Shown here: positions 32,755 to 42,057 of the stretch, piece by piece | Layout: the number at the start of each line of letters is the position of its first letter | Numbering within the stretch: position 1 is the stretch's first letter | NCBI GenBank assembly: GCA_964653695.1 | Contig: CAZZFQ010000003.1 | Span: 1-53,032, forward strand | Length of the DNA: 53,032 bases | Reading direction: 5' to 3' | Source: JALHTG01 sp964653695 | GTDB taxonomy: Archaea; Thermoproteota; Bathyarchaeia; 40CM-2-53-6; JALHTG01 | Notes under the pieces: model-generated | Told to the model about the DNA's origin: nothing | Database searches by the model: none | What the model saw: the letters and a program-made list of their open reading frames with translations, nothing else | Position numbers and translations under genes: made by a program

Positions 32755-33945
32755 ATGATGAGGCTCTCTGAGCCTGTTGACGGTGAAGACGCTTTGAGGG
32801 TATGCTTGGTCAACTCCTTCTTCCCTCCGTGGAGGGGCGGCGCAGAAACCTACACCTATAATCTGGCAAGACAACTCTCATTACGAGGACACGATATCGA
32901 AGTCGTCTGTGCCTCCCCCCCTCGTAAACCGGGAAGCTACAACATTGGACGGATCAAACTAACTTGCCTAGCTGTGACCACTTGGCTCTACGGTACACCT
33001 ATTGTGGCGGGTCTTCCGCTAGAAGTTCTTCGAACCGAGGCTGACCTCATTCACGCAGGTTTCCCCAGCCCTTACAACGCTTTCTCTGCGTCTCTGGCCT
33101 ATACTCTCAAAGGAACTCCCCTCATTTTAACATGGCACAATGATCTGCCACCAGCCACAACCGCTGCAAAAGTGCTGGTACACATGCATGACAAACTTGT
33201 CTTGCCAACCTACATTCGAGCCTTCAAGAGGATAATCTCAACCTCTAGAAAATACGCCAAATCATCCCGAATCCTCAAGAAATACATAAAGAAGGTCAGA
33301 ATTGTTCCGAATGGGGTTGACTGCGAGGTGTTCCGTCCAGACATCGACCCAAGTTGGATAAGGAAAAAGCTGAACCTGCGCGATGATAAGACTATCCTCT
33401 TTGTCGGAGCCTTGTCCAAGTGGCATAGCTATAAGGGCCTGGACGTTCTCATCAATGCATTCGCACTAGCCAACAAGTTGTGCAGAGACATCGTCCTAAT
33501 AGTCATAGGCGACGGAAGCCTCAAGCCTATCTATCAGAGGCTGGCCTCAGAACTAAACCTAGCAGAGAAGGTTGTGTTCGTAGGAAACATATCGGACCAA
33601 GATCTTCCATTGTACTACGCCGCATCCGATCTACTCGTTCTCCCCAGCAAAGACAGATCTGAGGGCTTCGGCCTCACAATCCTAGAGGCAAATGCATGTG
33701 GAAAACCTGCCATCGGCTCAAACGTAGGAGGAATACCTGACGCGATCCATGACGAATCTAACGGTCTACTGGTTCCTCCAAACAATCCCGAAGCCCTCTC
33801 CTCTGCCATAATACGTCTTGTTGAGAACGACTCTGTTAGGAGTGAATTGGGAAGAAACGGTCGGACTTTCGCTGAAGCACACAGTTGGTCAAGAGTCGCA
33901 GAGGCAACAGAAAGGATCTATGATGAGGTTGCGAGACAACGCTAA
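32755..33945 (+). CDS. Family 4 glycosyltransferase
   Basis: The product has about 396 residues. I prefer the ATG at 32755 or 32758; an open frame begins at TTG 32728. GT-B fold features are VCLVNSFFPPWRGGAETYTY, RIVPNGVDCEVF, ILFVGALSKWHSYKGLDVLI, and the donor-binding PSKDRSEGFGLTILEANACG (E-x7-E). It probably adds a hexose to the lipid-linked glycan that the adjacent ABC transporter exports. Confidence 0.9.
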   Translation: MMRLSEPVDGEDALRVCLVNSFFPPWRGGAETYTYNLARQLSLRGHDIEVVCASPPRKPGSYNIGRIKLTCLAVTTWLYGTPIVAGLPLEVLRTEADLIHAGFPSPYNAFSASLAYTLKGTPLILTWHNDLPPATTAAKVLVHMHDKLVLPTYIRAFKRIISTSRKYAKSSRILKKYIKKVRIVPNGVDCEVFRPDIDPSWIRKKLNLRDDKTILFVGALSKWHSYKGLDVLINAFALANKLCRDIVLIVIGDGSLKPIYQRLASELNLAEKVVFVGNISDQDLPLYYAASDLLVLPSKDRSEGFGLTILEANACGKPAIGSNVGGIPDAIHDESNGLLVPPNNPEALSSAIIRLVENDSVRSELGRNGRTFAEAHSWSRVAEATERIYDEVARQR

Positions 33946-34045
33946 GCTCGGCACACGTCTTATCTGCATTAGATGATTCAAGCGGCTTGGCGGCAGTTCG
34001 AGAAACCATTCGATCAGCAGAGATGATTACATAGGTTGAGGCTCC

Positions 34046-34738
34046 TCAACACAGCTGAGTGGGATCTGTCAAGAAGCGAAAATCTCTATGGTTCCTCAGC
34101 AAGAGATCCTTCAGTCTCAACTCCTTGGAGAATTGGCTATGAGATTCCTTGAGCTGTACCTCCAGAACCGTTCCGTAGTTGGGATTTTTCACAAGTCTAC
34201 GTCCTTTCAATTCATAGTAGGCCGCCCCCTTTCTTCTGCGCCAGAGTTCGTACTCAGATGTACATTCTTTCGATATCAGGTTCCCAGTCGCAAGAAGTTC
34301 ATCACCCGGGTTGATAAGTACATGTCCATAGTTTGGAGGAACAATCACTTTGTCACCAACATGCCCTTCAATTAGGCTTACGTCGATAATCCTATCATGC
34401 TCGGCTCTCTGAATGAGAACGTGTATGGTCCCTTGTAAGACCTCGTAGATCTCCGCATATGTCACACCTCCAGGTCCCATGGAATGGTTGTGGCCATAGG
34501 TCTTGGGGCATTCCTGACCCAATCCTACAGGGGGGATCAAGGTGACATCATATCTCAATTCAATTAATGATGAGTCGTAGCTCGGCCGATCGAACGGTAT
34601 ATCCCTATGCACGTAGTAGACAGGTTGAGACGGGTTCGCCAACACAGCAAACCTCCCGTCGTAAAGAACGTCTCGCATCTCACCTAACCTCCGCACCTGA
34701 GAAGGTACTCCTTCAACCTCCTTAATCGACCATTTCAA
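34046..34738 (-). CDS. pgi: Archaeal cupin-type glucose-6-phosphate isomerase
   Basis: This 230-residue protein matches the cupin phosphoglucose isomerase family (about 190-230 residues). The metal-binding motif is KTYGHNHSMGPGGVTYAEIY (H-x-H and E), followed by EVLQGTIHVLIQ and the second cupin motif VPPNYGHVLINPGDE. The enzyme interconverts glucose 6-phosphate and fructose 6-phosphate. Its place inside a glycan cluster suggests a supply role for sugar nucleotides. It is divergent from the GT2 gene downstream. Confidence 0.85.
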   Translation of the reverse strand: MKWSIKEVEGVPSQVRRLGEMRDVLYDGRFAVLANPSQPVYYVHRDIPFDRPSYDSSLIELRYDVTLIPPVGLGQECPKTYGHNHSMGPGGVTYAEIYEVLQGTIHVLIQRAEHDRIIDVSLIEGHVGDKVIVPPNYGHVLINPGDELLATGNLISKECTSEYELWRRRKGAAYYELKGRRLVKNPNYGTVLEVQLKESHSQFSKELRLKDLLLRNHRDFRFLTDPTQLC

Positions 34739-35013
34739 CCGTCCGCACCTGCTGTCAGTTTCTCTCTTCTTCGCCTCATCTACTTTGGTATCTCATGGAG
34801 CTTATCTATCATATCTGCAATGGGAAGGTTGCCCTCAACGTCTAGAAAGAGTTTTCCCTCCATCGCCTATATATCCAACAGCTGCGGATCGCTGGATGTT
34901 AACTGTGATGTATTTCAAAGAGAAGGGAAAATCTTGAGGAAATCTGGAGACCTCGCCCAAGAGGATCTTGCTAATCTGTATGCACAGCTCGTGTGACGGA
35001 TGGGAGAGATTCA

Positions 35014-35712
35014 ATGCGAGTAGTGTGCATAATACCGGCTTTCAATGAGGAGACCACAATAGGTCGAATAGTTTCAGAAGCCTTCAAACACTGCGACATG
35101 GTTCTTGTTGTCGATGACGATAGTCAGGACCACACAGTCGAGCTTTCTCGTAAAGCCGGCGCCACAGTAATCAGACATGTGTTACGTCTGGGGACAGGAG
35201 GCGCCCTTTCAACAGGTTTCAGGGCGGCTCTTAAAGCAGATTTCGAGGCTTTTGTAACCATGGACGGCGATGGTCAGCACAACCCAAACGAAATACCCGT
35301 TGTTCTAGACCCAATATTGAAACATGAAGCAGACATTGTCATTGGCTCTAGGCTCCTGAAACAATCAGAATCTATGCCACTTTTCAAGAGGATTGCGAAC
35401 AGGATTCTCTCGATCGTCACATCCTTCGCCTCAGGAACAAAGATCACCGATTCGCAGTCAGGCTTCAGAGTCTATCGGAGAAAGGTTTTGGAATACGCCA
35501 TACACGGAGCGTGGGATTATCGTTGGGCATCTGAAATTTTGGTGCAGGCCGCGAAAGCAGACTTTCGGATCAAGGAGGCTCCAATAACGGCAATATATCT
35601 TCCCAAACGGCAGAGAGGCGCAGGCGTAAAGGACGGACTCAAAATCCTGCATTCGATGATAAAGCGCCCTGAGAACCCACAAGCTTCTTGCAAAGCAAAA
35701 CCTAAAGCCTGA
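35014..35712 (+). CDS. Dolichol-phosphate mannosyltransferase-like GT2
   Basis: The product has 232 residues from the ATG at 35014, preceded by GGGAGAG; GTG 34993 would add seven. The GT-A core shows VVCIIPAFNEETTIGRIVSE, VLVVDDDSQDHT, LRLGTGGALSTGF, FVTMDGDGQHNP and ITDSQSGFRVYRRKVLE. This is the DPM1 or polyprenol-phosphate glycosyltransferase type. There is no C-terminal membrane domain; the adjacent DUF2304 protein probably supplies one. It would make a lipid-phosphate sugar for outer-face GT-C enzymes such as the one at 36218. Confidence 0.87.
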   Translation: MRVVCIIPAFNEETTIGRIVSEAFKHCDMVLVVDDDSQDHTVELSRKAGATVIRHVLRLGTGGALSTGFRAALKADFEAFVTMDGDGQHNPNEIPVVLDPILKHEADIVIGSRLLKQSESMPLFKRIANRILSIVTSFASGTKITDSQSGFRVYRRKVLEYAIHGAWDYRWASEILVQAAKADFRIKEAPITAIYLPKRQRGAGVKDGLKILHSMIKRPENPQASCKAKPKA

Positions 35713-35744
35713 GTTCCAGATGCAACAAAGGTGGTGAGGACGGG

Positions 35745-36113
35745 TTGGAGCTGTACGCGATCGCCGCAACAGGTCTTGGTGCAGTTATGCTTCTGCTCAC
35801 AGTTCGAGAACTCGTACGGAGAAAGAAAGGCCTTCTCCAATACTCACTGTGGGCGATGCTGTGGCTTGCTGTGATCCTTGTAGGAACTGTTCCTCAGTTC
35901 TACTTTGCCCTTCTTTTCGCGACACAGGCACTTGGAATGTATACGCCGATTCACTTTGTTACCACCTTCTCAATCCTCATCATCTTCGCAACAATGTACC
36001 TCCTCGTGAAACGAGTCGCAGAACTCAACGAAAGGGTGAACAGAGTGGTTCAATATATGGCCGTCAACAACGTCGACGACAACATCTCAGATTCAAGGCG
36101 ACGAAAGGAATGA
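35745..36113 (+). CDS. DUF2304 membrane protein
   Basis: The 122-residue protein starts at TTG 35745 after a GGTGGTGAGGA site. It has three hydrophobic segments (LYAIAATGLGAVMLLLTV, LWAMLWLAVILVGTV, FVTTFSILIIFATMYLLV) and ends in a coiled-coil-like RVAELNERVNRVVQYM. This is the DUF2304 layout. The gene is 32 bases after a DPM1-like transferase; this pairing recurs in archaea and bacteria, so it is likely the membrane anchor or partner of that enzyme. Confidence 0.85.
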   Translation: MELYAIAATGLGAVMLLLTVRELVRRKKGLLQYSLWAMLWLAVILVGTVPQFYFALLFATQALGMYTPIHFVTTFSILIIFATMYLLVKRVAELNERVNRVVQYMAVNNVDDNISDSRRRKE

Positions 36114-36217
36114 TAACCAGGCCCAGCTTTTTCGAGGCAAACTAAACAACTGGACCTGTGCAATCAGACGGCCTGACAAGGTATACATCGAGTTTCAACT
36201 AGCCTAGTCGCTGTGTC

Positions 36218-38206
36218 CTAGGCGAGCGCATAGAGTGCCCTACAGATCTGTTCTAATGCCAAGAAGGCAACCAGCAAGAAAGATGTCTCGCCCCATCCTT
36301 GTTCGAAGGGAAAAAGAAACTCAAATAATGCGAACAAGCCAAAACTTAGAAGGAGGACAAAAGACGGGATAGCTGAGAAAGCTAGTAGAACCCCTAATAT
36401 TACGAATACAGCGAACTGAAGTCCGGTGGATAACACGCGCTTCTTTTCACTGAAAGCTCCGAGCTTCTCCTTGGATCCGACATATCTGAGCATAGCGATC
36501 AAGCCGAATGCTGCAAGAATCTCGAAGGGAACCATGTACAGAAAACGCCACCACTCATCGTACTGAACCATGAGGATCCCGAAGGAGCACGAAACCGACC
36601 AAGCTCTAAGAAGGCGTGTCTCATTAGTGCGCGAGGAGTCAAGCCTAACGGAACCGATGAGTGCCAGTGCGTAAACTATTGGTATTGCGTAGTGTTCTCT
36701 TCCGAAATAGTTGTAGATTCGTTCGGGATTTAGGAGAAAGGAGACGAAGTTCATCGGTGTAGCCTGAGAAAGGAACAAGCCTATCATATGCAGTGCAAGT
36801 TCTAGGCTTGCAATCATCCCTCCTCCGATCAGATATATGAAGAAAAGAGCTGGAACAAGCACGGCGAGGCTGCCGAGGAATACCAGCACGGAGAAGAAAA
36901 TGTGGCCTGCGCCAAAGAATCGCCTCTCGATTAGACTCAGCAGCAAGTAGACCACGAGAACAAGCATCATGAAAAGCCAAGTGAAATAGTGCATCCCGAG
37001 TGTAAGACCTGACAGAACAATTGATAGAAGCGCCAAGGGAACCGATCGCTGCGAAATGCTCTTCAGAAACACGTGTAGAAAGACCATCATGAGCGGGATT
37101 CCAAGCCAGTTGGCAACTATGAAAATATCGACTCCAACAGTGACGTGTGGTAATACTGCCGCAAATACGGCTGCCAATGCAGCAACTTGCCTCTTTCCTG
37201 CAACAAACTTGGTAAAGGAATATGTCGCAATGGTAAGGACCGAGGCCAGCACGATAGGGACCAGTCGAATCAAAAGTGATGGCTCCAGCCCAAAAATCTT
37301 CTCAATTACATGAAGCGCAAGGAAGAAGAACGGTCGCTCAGTCGAGAAGGCAATCTGAAAACCAGTTGAGTCCATGCGACCGAGCACGTAAGCGTAGTAT
37401 CTAGCGTCTTGACCAAGAGGGTATCCGCGAGACCACTGGTAACTTGAAATCAACACTCCTACTAGAACAGCGAATCCAGTCAAGAGTCGCCAGTCAAAAG
37501 AAGAATTTCCTCTTTCTTTGTCAAGTGTTTCACCGAGTCCAAGGCTATCGTTTACCGTTCGGCGATTGGTGATCTTGACAACCGCTGGGAGCCACAGCCA
37601 CTCCGTTACTAACAATACGAAGAGAAGGGTGGTCAAAGGCAGCAATAGTTCAAGCAATCTCTCATAGAACAGCAAGGAATCAAATCGGGGATAACCTGTG
37701 GATGGGATTGTATAAGACCACACAGTTGCTATCGACCAAATCTGCAACGGAATCACACCAGTAAAGAAGGATTTCACAAGAAGTCTTGCCGCCTCTAAGG
37801 AAGGAACTGAAAACAATTCTACTGAGTTCCTCACAGACATGACCGTCGAGGCAACCACAGCCGAAGGCATTAATATTGACCCAATCCAGCTGAGAGTTAG
37901 CGACGGTCCAAATCTAGGTAGAAATGTTGGTAGAACTTGAAGGATCGACCCAGCCAACGCAAGAGCACCAAGATACACTATCCGTTTTGTCCCGGACTTT
38001 GCTGCAAGGAGACAGATCCAAGCAAACACGTTCCCTGAAATCACCCATGTCACCCAATCCAAATAGGGCGACATCAGAACCAAGTATGGTAGCCTAAGCG
38101 ATCGGGCGAGCAAGGGCAAGGAAAGAAAAATGCTCAAACTAGCAAAATAAGAGAAGGCCAACACTAACGACGATTTCTTTGATCTTGCTTCACGAACTCT
38201 CATCAA
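36218..38206 (-). CDS. Polytopic GT-C-like membrane glycosyltransferase or oligosaccharyltransferase-like protein
   Basis: The 662-residue protein has about 13-15 hydrophobic segments. After an N-terminal bundle of helices comes a loop with YPLGQDARYYAYVLGRMDS, which resembles the first luminal loop of GT-C enzymes, where an acidic residue acts in catalysis. A second loop, STERPFFFLALHVIEKIF, follows. I do not see a WWDYG-type motif of STT3/AglB, so it is more likely a lipid-phosphate-sugar-using transferase (PMT/ArnT-like) or a polymerase. It is convergent with the DPM1-DUF2304 pair that could supply its donor. Confidence 0.6.
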   Translation of the reverse strand: MMRVREARSKKSSLVLAFSYFASLSIFLSLPLLARSLRLPYLVLMSPYLDWVTWVISGNVFAWICLLAAKSGTKRIVYLGALALAGSILQVLPTFLPRFGPSLTLSWIGSILMPSAVVASTVMSVRNSVELFSVPSLEAARLLVKSFFTGVIPLQIWSIATVWSYTIPSTGYPRFDSLLFYERLLELLLPLTTLLFVLLVTEWLWLPAVVKITNRRTVNDSLGLGETLDKERGNSSFDWRLLTGFAVLVGVLISSYQWSRGYPLGQDARYYAYVLGRMDSTGFQIAFSTERPFFFLALHVIEKIFGLEPSLLIRLVPIVLASVLTIATYSFTKFVAGKRQVAALAAVFAAVLPHVTVGVDIFIVANWLGIPLMMVFLHVFLKSISQRSVPLALLSIVLSGLTLGMHYFTWLFMMLVLVVYLLLSLIERRFFGAGHIFFSVLVFLGSLAVLVPALFFIYLIGGGMIASLELALHMIGLFLSQATPMNFVSFLLNPERIYNYFGREHYAIPIVYALALIGSVRLDSSRTNETRLLRAWSVSCSFGILMVQYDEWWRFLYMVPFEILAAFGLIAMLRYVGSKEKLGAFSEKKRVLSTGLQFAVFVILGVLLAFSAIPSFVLLLSFGLFALFEFLFPFEQGWGETSFLLVAFLALEQICRALYALA

Positions 38207-38554
38207 TCAGAGAAGTCCCTCCCGTACATCATGGCCCCTTGCTAGCCTGTCTGCTTTTCCTCTGCGGCAATAAATCTTCTCACTCCGATTTTGATATCGC
38301 ATGATAGCTCGTGTCCTTATCCTTGCCGAAAGAGAACAGAGCAGGAATAATGCAACTATTGGCCCGCTTTCCCGGCCCATTGGATGAGCCCTGAAGCATC
38401 TGCTGACGATATATCGGGTGAGGTCAAGGAGGCTTACTCTCGTTATGCCTCGTTGGTGGCTAGCGTAGGACTTAACAACTAGACCATACGTCTTCTAGAT
38501 CTTCAGTCTCAGGCGCGGGAGAGCGTCATGAACGCTTGGAGATAGCTAGAGTTG
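38207..38554. other. Divergent intergenic region
   Basis: I see no gene. The region separates the minus-strand GT-C gene from the VTT gene and should hold both promoters, but I cannot point to a clear TATA box. Confidence 0.35.
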
Positions 38555-39115
38555 ATGGAGATCATGAGCTGGGGCCTTCTCGGCGTCTTCATATCATCCT
38601 TTCTGCTGTACCTCATTCCATTCATCGGGCCTTCAACCATGATCTACTCAGGTGCTCTCGCAGCCATATCCCATTACGACCCGCCAGCCCTGATTGGCGT
38701 AGCTGTTGCTGCCGGATCATCTGTCGCAAAGGCGATCCATTACTATGTGAGCTACTTCGCAGGTAGGGCTCTCAGCGAAGAAAGCGTCAATAGGCTACAG
38801 GGATACTGTGAGAGATTGGGCCGATGGAAGTCTGTAGCAACATTCGTCTCATCTGCAACTCCTATACCAGACGAGCCGGTGCTTGTGTCTCTGGCCTTAG
38901 TCAAGTACAGCCCCATAAGATTCCTTCTAGTCTTCTTTCTCGGAAAACTAGTCATAACCATCCCGGGAGCATACATGGGAAGATCAACCAGACATCTTCT
39001 CCGCGGACTGATAGGCGAAGTTCCAATGGCTATTGCCTCAATAGTATTCACAGTGATCGTAACAGTAGTCTTATTGAAAGTCGATCTAAAGAAGCTGTGG
39101 AGAAGACATACTTAA
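38555..39115 (+). CDS. VTT/DedA-like (SNARE-associated) membrane protein
   Basis: The product has 186 residues from ATG 38555; TTG 38552 adds one. Five hydrophobic segments and re-entrant-like stretches match the VTT family: LIPFIGPSTMIYSGALAAI, VGVAVAAGSSVAKAIHYYVS and FVSSATPIPDEPVLVSLALV, with FLLVFFLGKLVITIPGAYMG. Some DedA relatives flip polyprenyl phosphate carriers or phospholipids. That role would fit recycling of the lipid carrier in this cluster, but it is inference. Confidence 0.75.
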   Translation: MEIMSWGLLGVFISSFLLYLIPFIGPSTMIYSGALAAISHYDPPALIGVAVAAGSSVAKAIHYYVSYFAGRALSEESVNRLQGYCERLGRWKSVATFVSSATPIPDEPVLVSLALVKYSPIRFLLVFFLGKLVITIPGAYMGRSTRHLLRGLIGEVPMAIASIVFTVIVTVVLLKVDLKKLWRRHT

Positions 39116-39248
39116 GGCCATGAACAAGCAAAGAGCCTTGCTAAAGAACACTATACACGGTACACCAAAGGTCTTAGCAACTCCTTCCAGTCGCGTAGCT
39201 GTCAGCTAAAGTGTTCCTACGCTGCGCAAGGGGCAAATCTAAAACATC

Positions 39249-39266
39249 TTCGTATGCGTATACGAA
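39249..39266. promoter_or_regulatory. Perfect palindrome in the aldehyde oxidoreductase promoter
   Basis: TTCGTAT-GCGT-ATACGAA is a perfect 7-bp inverted repeat with a 4-base spacer. It ends 21 bases upstream of the ATG at 39288. A TATA-like ATCTAAAAC (about 39238-39246) precedes it, so it covers the expected transcription start, a usual place for an archaeal repressor. Confidence 0.55.
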
Positions 39267-39287
39267 CCGAGGGAAGAGGCTGAGGTT

Positions 39288-41111
39288 ATGAAAGGATGGA
39301 ATGGAAAGATCCTCAGGTTTGACCTGTCTAAAGGAAAATCCCGCTCTCAAGAATTCGATTCAGACTTCGCCATGAAATTTATCGGAGGAAGGGGATTCGC
39401 AGCGAAGATACTGTGGGACGAAACGAAACCAAGGATCGACCCGTTCTCCCCTGAGAACCTGCTGATAATGGCGACGGGGCCATTAACAGGGCTTCCGTTG
39501 CCCAGCAGCGGCAAGATTGTGGTTGCGGCCAAGAGTCCTTTGACTGGAGGCTACGGCGACGGAAATCTTGGATCTTGGGCCGCTGTCAATCTTAGGAAAG
39601 CTGGCTATGATGCCTTGATCATCGCCGGAGCAGCACGCAAGCCTAGCTACATTGTCATAACCGACAGCCATGCTGAAATCAAAGGCGCAGAGGACTACTG
39701 GGGATTAGGATCATTCGAAACTGAGAGGAAACTACAAGAAAAGCATGGCAAGACTGTCGGCATACTGACCATTGGGCCAGCAGGCGAGAACCTTGTCAGA
39801 TATGCAACCGTGGTCTCTCAAGAGGGAAGGTCTGGCGGAAGACCCGGAATCGGTGCAGTCATGGGGTCCAAGAAACTCAAAGCGGTTGTGGTTGAAGGAC
39901 AAAAGGAGATTCCTCTCGCTGATGAGAAGAAGCTGAAAGAAGTTGGAGCCGAAGGATACAAGGCCATACTATCCAAACCCGACTACAAGTCTTGGAAACG
40001 ACAAGGAACCATGTCGACGGTAGAGTGGAGTCAAGCCAACAGCGTCCTGCCCACCTTCAACTTCAAAGAATGCGTCTTCGAAGAGGCGGCTGGCATCAGC
40101 GGAGAATTCATGGAGACGCTCAAGGTTGCGCAAAGAGGTTGCCCGCAATGCAACATGACCTGCGGCAACGTAATAGAGGACATCGAAGGCAAGCAAGCAG
40201 AGCTCGACTACGAAAACGTGGTCATGCTAGGCTCGAACATAGGCATTGGAAACCTGAAACAAGTCGCCTACTTGAACCGAATGGCAGACGACTACGGCAT
40301 AGATACAATATCTCTCGGCAACACTGTAGGATTCGCAATCGAAGCCTCAGAGAAGAAACTTCTGCCAGAGAAGCTCGAATGGGGCAACTTCGATCAAGCA
40401 AAGAGGCTGACGGAAGATATAGTCCGCGGAGAAGGCCTCGGAAAACTACTGGCCATGGGAACTCGAGCCGCAGCCGAGAAGATTGGCGGGGGAAGCACAA
40501 AATGGGCAATGAACATCAAGGGACTTGAGATATCTGCCTACAACTGCCACTCTGCGCCAGGTATGGCGCTGGCGTTCGGCACCTCCTCCATCGGCGCCCA
40601 TCATAAGGAGGCATGGGTCATATCGTGGGAGATGAACTTCGGCCGCGAATCGTATGGAATGGAAAAAGTCGAGAAAGTCATAGAGTTCCAGAGAATCCGA
40701 GGAGGAGCCTTCGAAAGCCTGGTCACCTGCAGATTTCCATGGATCGAACTAGGCTTCGAACTAGAATGGTACCCCAAGTTCCTTGAAGCATCAACGGGCC
40801 TAAAGATCAGTGTAGACGACATCTACACAGTCGGGGACAGAATCTACTCTCTCATAAGAGCCTTCTGGGTGAGAGAGTACGGCTCAAAATGGAGTCGGTC
40901 GATGGATTACCCTCCGGCCAGATGGTTTGAGGAAGCTCCGAAAAAGGGCGCCCAGAGCGGGGTGACGCTTGATCCCCAAGGATATAATCGCCTCTTGGAT
41001 GAGTACTACAAGAGGCGCGGCTGGGATCGCAACGGCGTACCAGAAAGAACAATTCTTCAGAAGCTCGGACTTGGAGATGTTGCACAAGCCTTGGGAAAAA
41101 CTAGCAGTTAA
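39288..41111 (+). CDS. aor: Tungsten aldehyde:ferredoxin oxidoreductase (AOR family)
   Basis: This 607-residue protein is a full-length AOR-family enzyme. The N-terminal tungstopterin domain reads LRFDLSKGKSRSQEF, FIGGRGFAAKILWDE, TGPLTGLPLPSSGK and GGRPGIGAVMGSKKLKA. The [4Fe-4S] ligands are C285-x2-C288-x3-C292 (GCPQCNMTCG) and C481 (LVTCRFPW). The family oxidises aldehydes to acids and reduces ferredoxin, in the cytoplasm. A ribosome site (GAGG) sits just before the ATG. The promoter carries a perfect palindrome. The next metabolic genes (2-oxoacid oxidoreductase and hydrogenase) also use ferredoxin. Confidence 0.92.
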   Translation: MKGWNGKILRFDLSKGKSRSQEFDSDFAMKFIGGRGFAAKILWDETKPRIDPFSPENLLIMATGPLTGLPLPSSGKIVVAAKSPLTGGYGDGNLGSWAAVNLRKAGYDALIIAGAARKPSYIVITDSHAEIKGAEDYWGLGSFETERKLQEKHGKTVGILTIGPAGENLVRYATVVSQEGRSGGRPGIGAVMGSKKLKAVVVEGQKEIPLADEKKLKEVGAEGYKAILSKPDYKSWKRQGTMSTVEWSQANSVLPTFNFKECVFEEAAGISGEFMETLKVAQRGCPQCNMTCGNVIEDIEGKQAELDYENVVMLGSNIGIGNLKQVAYLNRMADDYGIDTISLGNTVGFAIEASEKKLLPEKLEWGNFDQAKRLTEDIVRGEGLGKLLAMGTRAAAEKIGGGSTKWAMNIKGLEISAYNCHSAPGMALAFGTSSIGAHHKEAWVISWEMNFGRESYGMEKVEKVIEFQRIRGGAFESLVTCRFPWIELGFELEWYPKFLEASTGLKISVDDIYTVGDRIYSLIRAFWVREYGSKWSRSMDYPPARWFEEAPKKGAQSGVTLDPQGYNRLLDEYYKRRGWDRNGVPERTILQKLGLGDVAQALGKTSS

Positions 41112-41198
41112 CAGGTCGAGGCACAGTTATCACACACACAAGAAGCAATACAGTCTATGCTGGGCTCGACATTCGAAGTCCAAACCTACATCTCTAAC

Positions 41199-41852
41199 CT
41201 AGACGAGTTCCCTATGATATCGAACATAGAGGCTCGCCAGCGGATTATGTCCTGTTACTCGGTCCTTGACAATCAATGTTGTGACGGGAACCTTCGAGGC
41301 CATTGTGAATAGCATATCGTGGCCGACACACAGCCCAACGATGATATTGAATCTTGTTCCAGCTCTATTCAGGACCTCTGCTTGAATCACTGGGTTACAT
41401 GCCGCCTCAAATCTCTCGGGATCAGAGATCTTATGCTCCTTTGACACGCCGAGCCTGGCCTTGTCAACTGCGCCGCATTTGCAGCAGACAGAGTGAATTA
41501 CTGGCCCGTGGCTTTCCAAGATCTCGACTGCCCTCTTGGCTTCGTCACTCAGGCCAACGCAGAAGGCCATCCCGACATCTTTCGCCCTGATCCTTTTCGC
41601 GAACTCTGCTATCTCTCTGATTCTAGGTCTCACGGCCATGTTCACGCCTCGAACACGCTCGTAGGCCTCTTTCTCACCTATGGTGGCCGCAAGATAGAGC
41701 TCTCTCAGATCACTCCTGTCGTATCGACGTACGGCTTCTTGAACTATGTCTGTGGCGCTTTTCATCGGACAGAAAAGTGGTAAAGCATCTTCAGCGAACC
41801 CTTCAGTTCGACAGAACTTGTTATCACACTTCGCACATTGCGATTGAATCAT
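41199..41852 (-). CDS. DUF1847 cysteine-rich protein
   Basis: The 217-residue protein has cysteines at both ends: CAKCDNKFCRTEGF and LFCPMK in the N-terminus, VCCKCGA in the middle and ACNPVIQAEVLN near the substrate-like pocket. This is the DUF1847 family, predicted metal-binding and of unknown function, common in anaerobes. A TATA-like TATTTAG at about 41887 fits the ATG at 41852. It is convergent with the aldehyde oxidoreductase gene and downstream of the 2-oxoacid oxidoreductase. Confidence 0.8.
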   Translation of the reverse strand: MIQSQCAKCDNKFCRTEGFAEDALPLFCPMKSATDIVQEAVRRYDRSDLRELYLAATIGEKEAYERVRGVNMAVRPRIREIAEFAKRIRAKDVGMAFCVGLSDEAKRAVEILESHGPVIHSVCCKCGAVDKARLGVSKEHKISDPERFEAACNPVIQAEVLNRAGTRFNIIVGLCVGHDMLFTMASKVPVTTLIVKDRVTGHNPLASLYVRYHRELV

Positions 41853-42057
41853 AGCTAATCGCCTATGCTAGGATATTTCAGGCAAACTAAATATGTTTCC
41901 AGCACACGGTGCAGATCGAGATGCCTTGTTGCCGCGTGTCAAATAGCATCCGGTAGAATCAGTGATTGTGAAAGCCCTCACAGGTCCAAGATATCTATAC
42001 GCCATAACTAGAGAATGCCGAGGAGCCTGTGGTAGGGCTGCAGTTTCACTTGAATAC

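Noticed and set aside
39992..40528. 178-codon open frame inside the aldehyde oxidoreductase gene
   Set aside because: It is a shifted-frame shadow of a clearly coding gene. Its composition is rich in Arg, His and Gln, with no motif.
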